Part shown: positions 62,686-64,000 of the stretch, in pieces
Layout of the letters: the number at the start of each line of letters is the position of its first letter
Position numbering within the stretch: the stretch's first letter is position 1
Assembly: GCF_900187265.1 (NCBI RefSeq)
Contig: NZ_LT906450.1
Location: forward strand, 1,851,444 to 1,915,443
DNA: 64,000 nt
Origin: Rhodococcus rhodochrous
Lineage (GTDB): Bacteria; Actinomycetota; Actinomycetes; Mycobacteriales; Mycobacteriaceae
Direction of reading: 5' to 3'
Made by a program: the position numbers and the translations under genes
Notes under the pieces: model-generated
Database searches by the model: none
What the model was told of the DNA's origin: nothing
What the model saw: the letters and a program-made list of their open reading frames with translations, nothing else

Positions 62686-63705
62686 TCAGCTGCGGTAACG
62701 AACGGGTTCCCCGCGATCGACTCGTTCACGCTGGGGAACGACGGTGTACTTGGGATCCTTCGCCGACGCGATGCCGGCCTCGTAGACTCCGACTCGCGTA
62801 CACAGCGAACCGACCATGAGTGCGGCACCGGACACTGCCGACACCACCCGATTGCGGCGACCGACGAGTGCGCCGAGCGCGCCGGCCACCGTCAATGCCT
62901 TACTGGCCTTCATCAGTCGCCCGGGGCGGCCCTGGTGGAGCGTCTCGGCCGACAGGCCCATCGACTTCTCCATCTGCTGCTCGGTCGCGAGTTCGACGAG
63001 CGCGCCGCCGACGGCGAAGGCGCGCGCCGGCCCGGCCTCGGCGACCGGTGCGCCCAACAGTCCGAGACCTCCCGATGCGGCGGCCGCGGACCCGCAGAAC
63101 ACGAAGGGAATCTCCTTGTAGGCGGAGTGCCATGCCGGAGTTGCGGTGTCGGACAACAGGACCCCGGTGTAGGCGGCGACCGGCGGTGCCGTCAGCGCAC
63201 CCACGATCCCGGCGGGCCGTCCGAGGGCGAGCAGCAGGCGCACCGGTCCGCGCTTCCATCGGGCGGGGAGCATCTCGGCAATCTCCGCGACCGCAGCGAG
63301 GCCCGCGAACGGACCGTGCAGCGACAGGATCCACGTACCGACCGACATCGGGGAGGTCGGTTTGGCGACCCGCAGCATGTTGAGGAATCGGCTCGGTTTG
63401 CCGAGATCGTGGACCAGCGCACCGACACTGACGAGCAGCGATGTGAGCGAGCCGAATCGGGCGACGCGACGGAGGGCGGGCCGCCCCGTGAGATCGGCAC
63501 CCGCAGCGAGCAGCGAACTGCCCGCGGCCACGCCACCGGTGAACAGATAGATCGCGATGTCGTGTTCCCACGGAGCCGGTTTCACGATCTGGCGCCCGTA
63601 ATAGGATTCGAAGTCGGCCTCCGGCACCATCACCCGGTCGCCGCCGCGACCACCTCCGGACCGGCGGGAGTTGCCCGGGCTGCCGCCGTGCTGCACCTGT
63701 GTCAT
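62686..63705 (-). CDS. nrfD: NrfD/PsrC-family quinone-reducing membrane subunit
   Basis: A 339-residue membrane protein with about eight hydrophobic segments: YLFTGGVAAGSSLLAAGADL, ALVHDLGKPSRFLNMLR, VGTWILSLHGPFAGLAAVAE, and LTAPPVAAYTGVLLSDTATP. The last two hold the quinone-site motifs of the family. It takes electrons from an Fe-S subunit to the quinone pool. ATG at 63705 overlaps the upstream stop as ATGA. The N-terminal 25 residues are Gly/Arg-rich. Confidence 0.9.
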   Translation of the reverse strand: MTQVQHGGSPGNSRRSGGGRGGDRVMVPEADFESYYGRQIVKPAPWEHDIAIYLFTGGVAAGSSLLAAGADLTGRPALRRVARFGSLTSLLVSVGALVHDLGKPSRFLNMLRVAKPTSPMSVGTWILSLHGPFAGLAAVAEIAEMLPARWKRGPVRLLLALGRPAGIVGALTAPPVAAYTGVLLSDTATPAWHSAYKEIPFVFCGSAAAASGGLGLLGAPVAEAGPARAFAVGGALVELATEQQMEKSMGLSAETLHQGRPGRLMKASKALTVAGALGALVGRRNRVVSAVSGAALMVGSLCTRVGVYEAGIASAKDPKYTVVPQRERVDRGEPVRYRS

Positions 63706-64000
63706 CAGCGCCTCCTCAGGAACGACGCGGCGGCGCCCGCCAGCATCGCGACCGCTGCCACGGCGGCGCGGGTCCACATCTCCGGCAGATCCTTGGTCGT
63801 CACCACCGGATCCGGCGGCAAGCCGTAGACCTCCGGTTCGTCGAGGAGCAGGAAGAAGGCGCCGGTCCCGCCGACCCCGTCCTCGGGATCGTTGCCGTAG
63901 AGCCGTGCCTCGCTCACGCCGCGCTCGTGCAGGGCTGCCAGTCGTTCCTCGGCGCGGGCGCGCAGTTCCTCGACGTCGCCGTACTGGATCGACTCCGTGG
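63705..64000 (-). CDS. Fe-S electron-transfer subunit, C-terminal part
   Basis: Only the last 97 residues are visible; the gene continues past the right edge. IQYGDVEELRARAEERLAAL, EARLYGNDPEDGVGGTGAFF and LLDEPEVYGLPPDPVVTT match the C-terminus of actinobacterial 4Fe-4S subunits paired with NrfD and a formate-dehydrogenase-type catalytic chain. The last 20 residues form a membrane helix (AAVAAVAMLAGAAASFL). The Fe-S cysteines would lie beyond the edge. Confidence 0.8.
   Translation of the reverse strand, partial: TESIQYGDVEELRARAEERLAALHERGVSEARLYGNDPEDGVGGTGAFFLLLDEPEVYGLPPDPVVTTKDLPEMWTRAAVAAVAMLAGAAASFLRRR

Overview
The window looks like chromosomal DNA of a mycolic-acid actinobacterium (Mycobacteriales), most likely Rhodococcus or a close relative. 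The reasons are very high GC, frequent GTG starts and GTGA/ATGA overlaps, a single-chain type I fatty acid synthase followed by AcpS, a CmrA-type mycolate reductase, and gene order matching Mycobacterium tuberculosis over long stretches (recalled from memory, not searched). The genus is an inference. I see no prophage, transposase, CRISPR array or rRNA.

Layout. (1) 1-16.6 kb: glycogen/alpha-glucan genes (glgB-glgE, divergent glgP) with a 22-codon hydrophobic peptide gene between them, then dinG, pncA-pncB, clpS, DUF2017, P1 peptidase, rhomboid, metallo-beta-lactamase-fold protein, rph and rdgB. This follows the Rv1326c-Rv1341 order but lacks mec-cysO-cysM and murI. (2) 16.7-22.8 kb: a DUF3349 gene, a partner-switching and phosphorelay set (STAS, RsbW-like kinase, receiver-PP2C phosphatase, CHASE3 histidine kinase, single-domain receiver), then DUF3817, an LprD-like lipoprotein and tRNA-Leu. 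(3) 22.8-23.8 kb: two tandem paralogous HNH nucleases. (4) 24-39.6 kb: fas-acpS, a TetR gene, a two-gene ABC exporter divergent from TetR-M20 peptidase, bcp and a DUF3618 gene; the Rv2524c-Rv2520c order with regulator/exporter genes inserted. (5) 39.7-49.2 kb: two tRNA-Lys, an LdtMt2-type L,D-transpeptidase, a secreted lipase, tRNA-His, orn, a trimethylamine-monooxygenase-like flavoprotein, a HerA-like ATPase, cmrA and an MFS protein. (6) 49.2-64 kb, accessory metabolism: SGNH hydrolase, TesB thioesterase with TetR, an epoxide-hydrolase-like enzyme, a FabR/DesT-like TetR divergent from a ferredoxin-type reductase and acyl desaturase, a Baeyer-Villiger monooxygenase (BVMO)-esterase pair beside a LuxR-type ATPase regulator with a frameshift, and an OFA-family transporter with NrfD and Fe-S subunits of a probable formate-dehydrogenase-type complex cut off by the window end.

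How it fits together. Much of the region serves the envelope and its lipids: alpha-glucan synthesis via GlgE/GlgB, fatty acid synthesis (Fas activated by AcpS), regulated desaturation, mycolate reduction (CmrA) and peptidoglycan 3-3 cross-linking (Ldt). The rest is housekeeping (RNase PH, RdgB, Orn, DinG, NAD salvage) and catabolic accessory modules with their own regulators. The points most worth checking are the tiny peptide gene, the G6-tract frameshift in the regulator beside the BVMO, the Leu-for-His change in the BVMO fingerprint, the AGTGAACG-type palindrome at the desaturase promoter, the two HNH paralogues, and the sigma-less partner-switching cluster.
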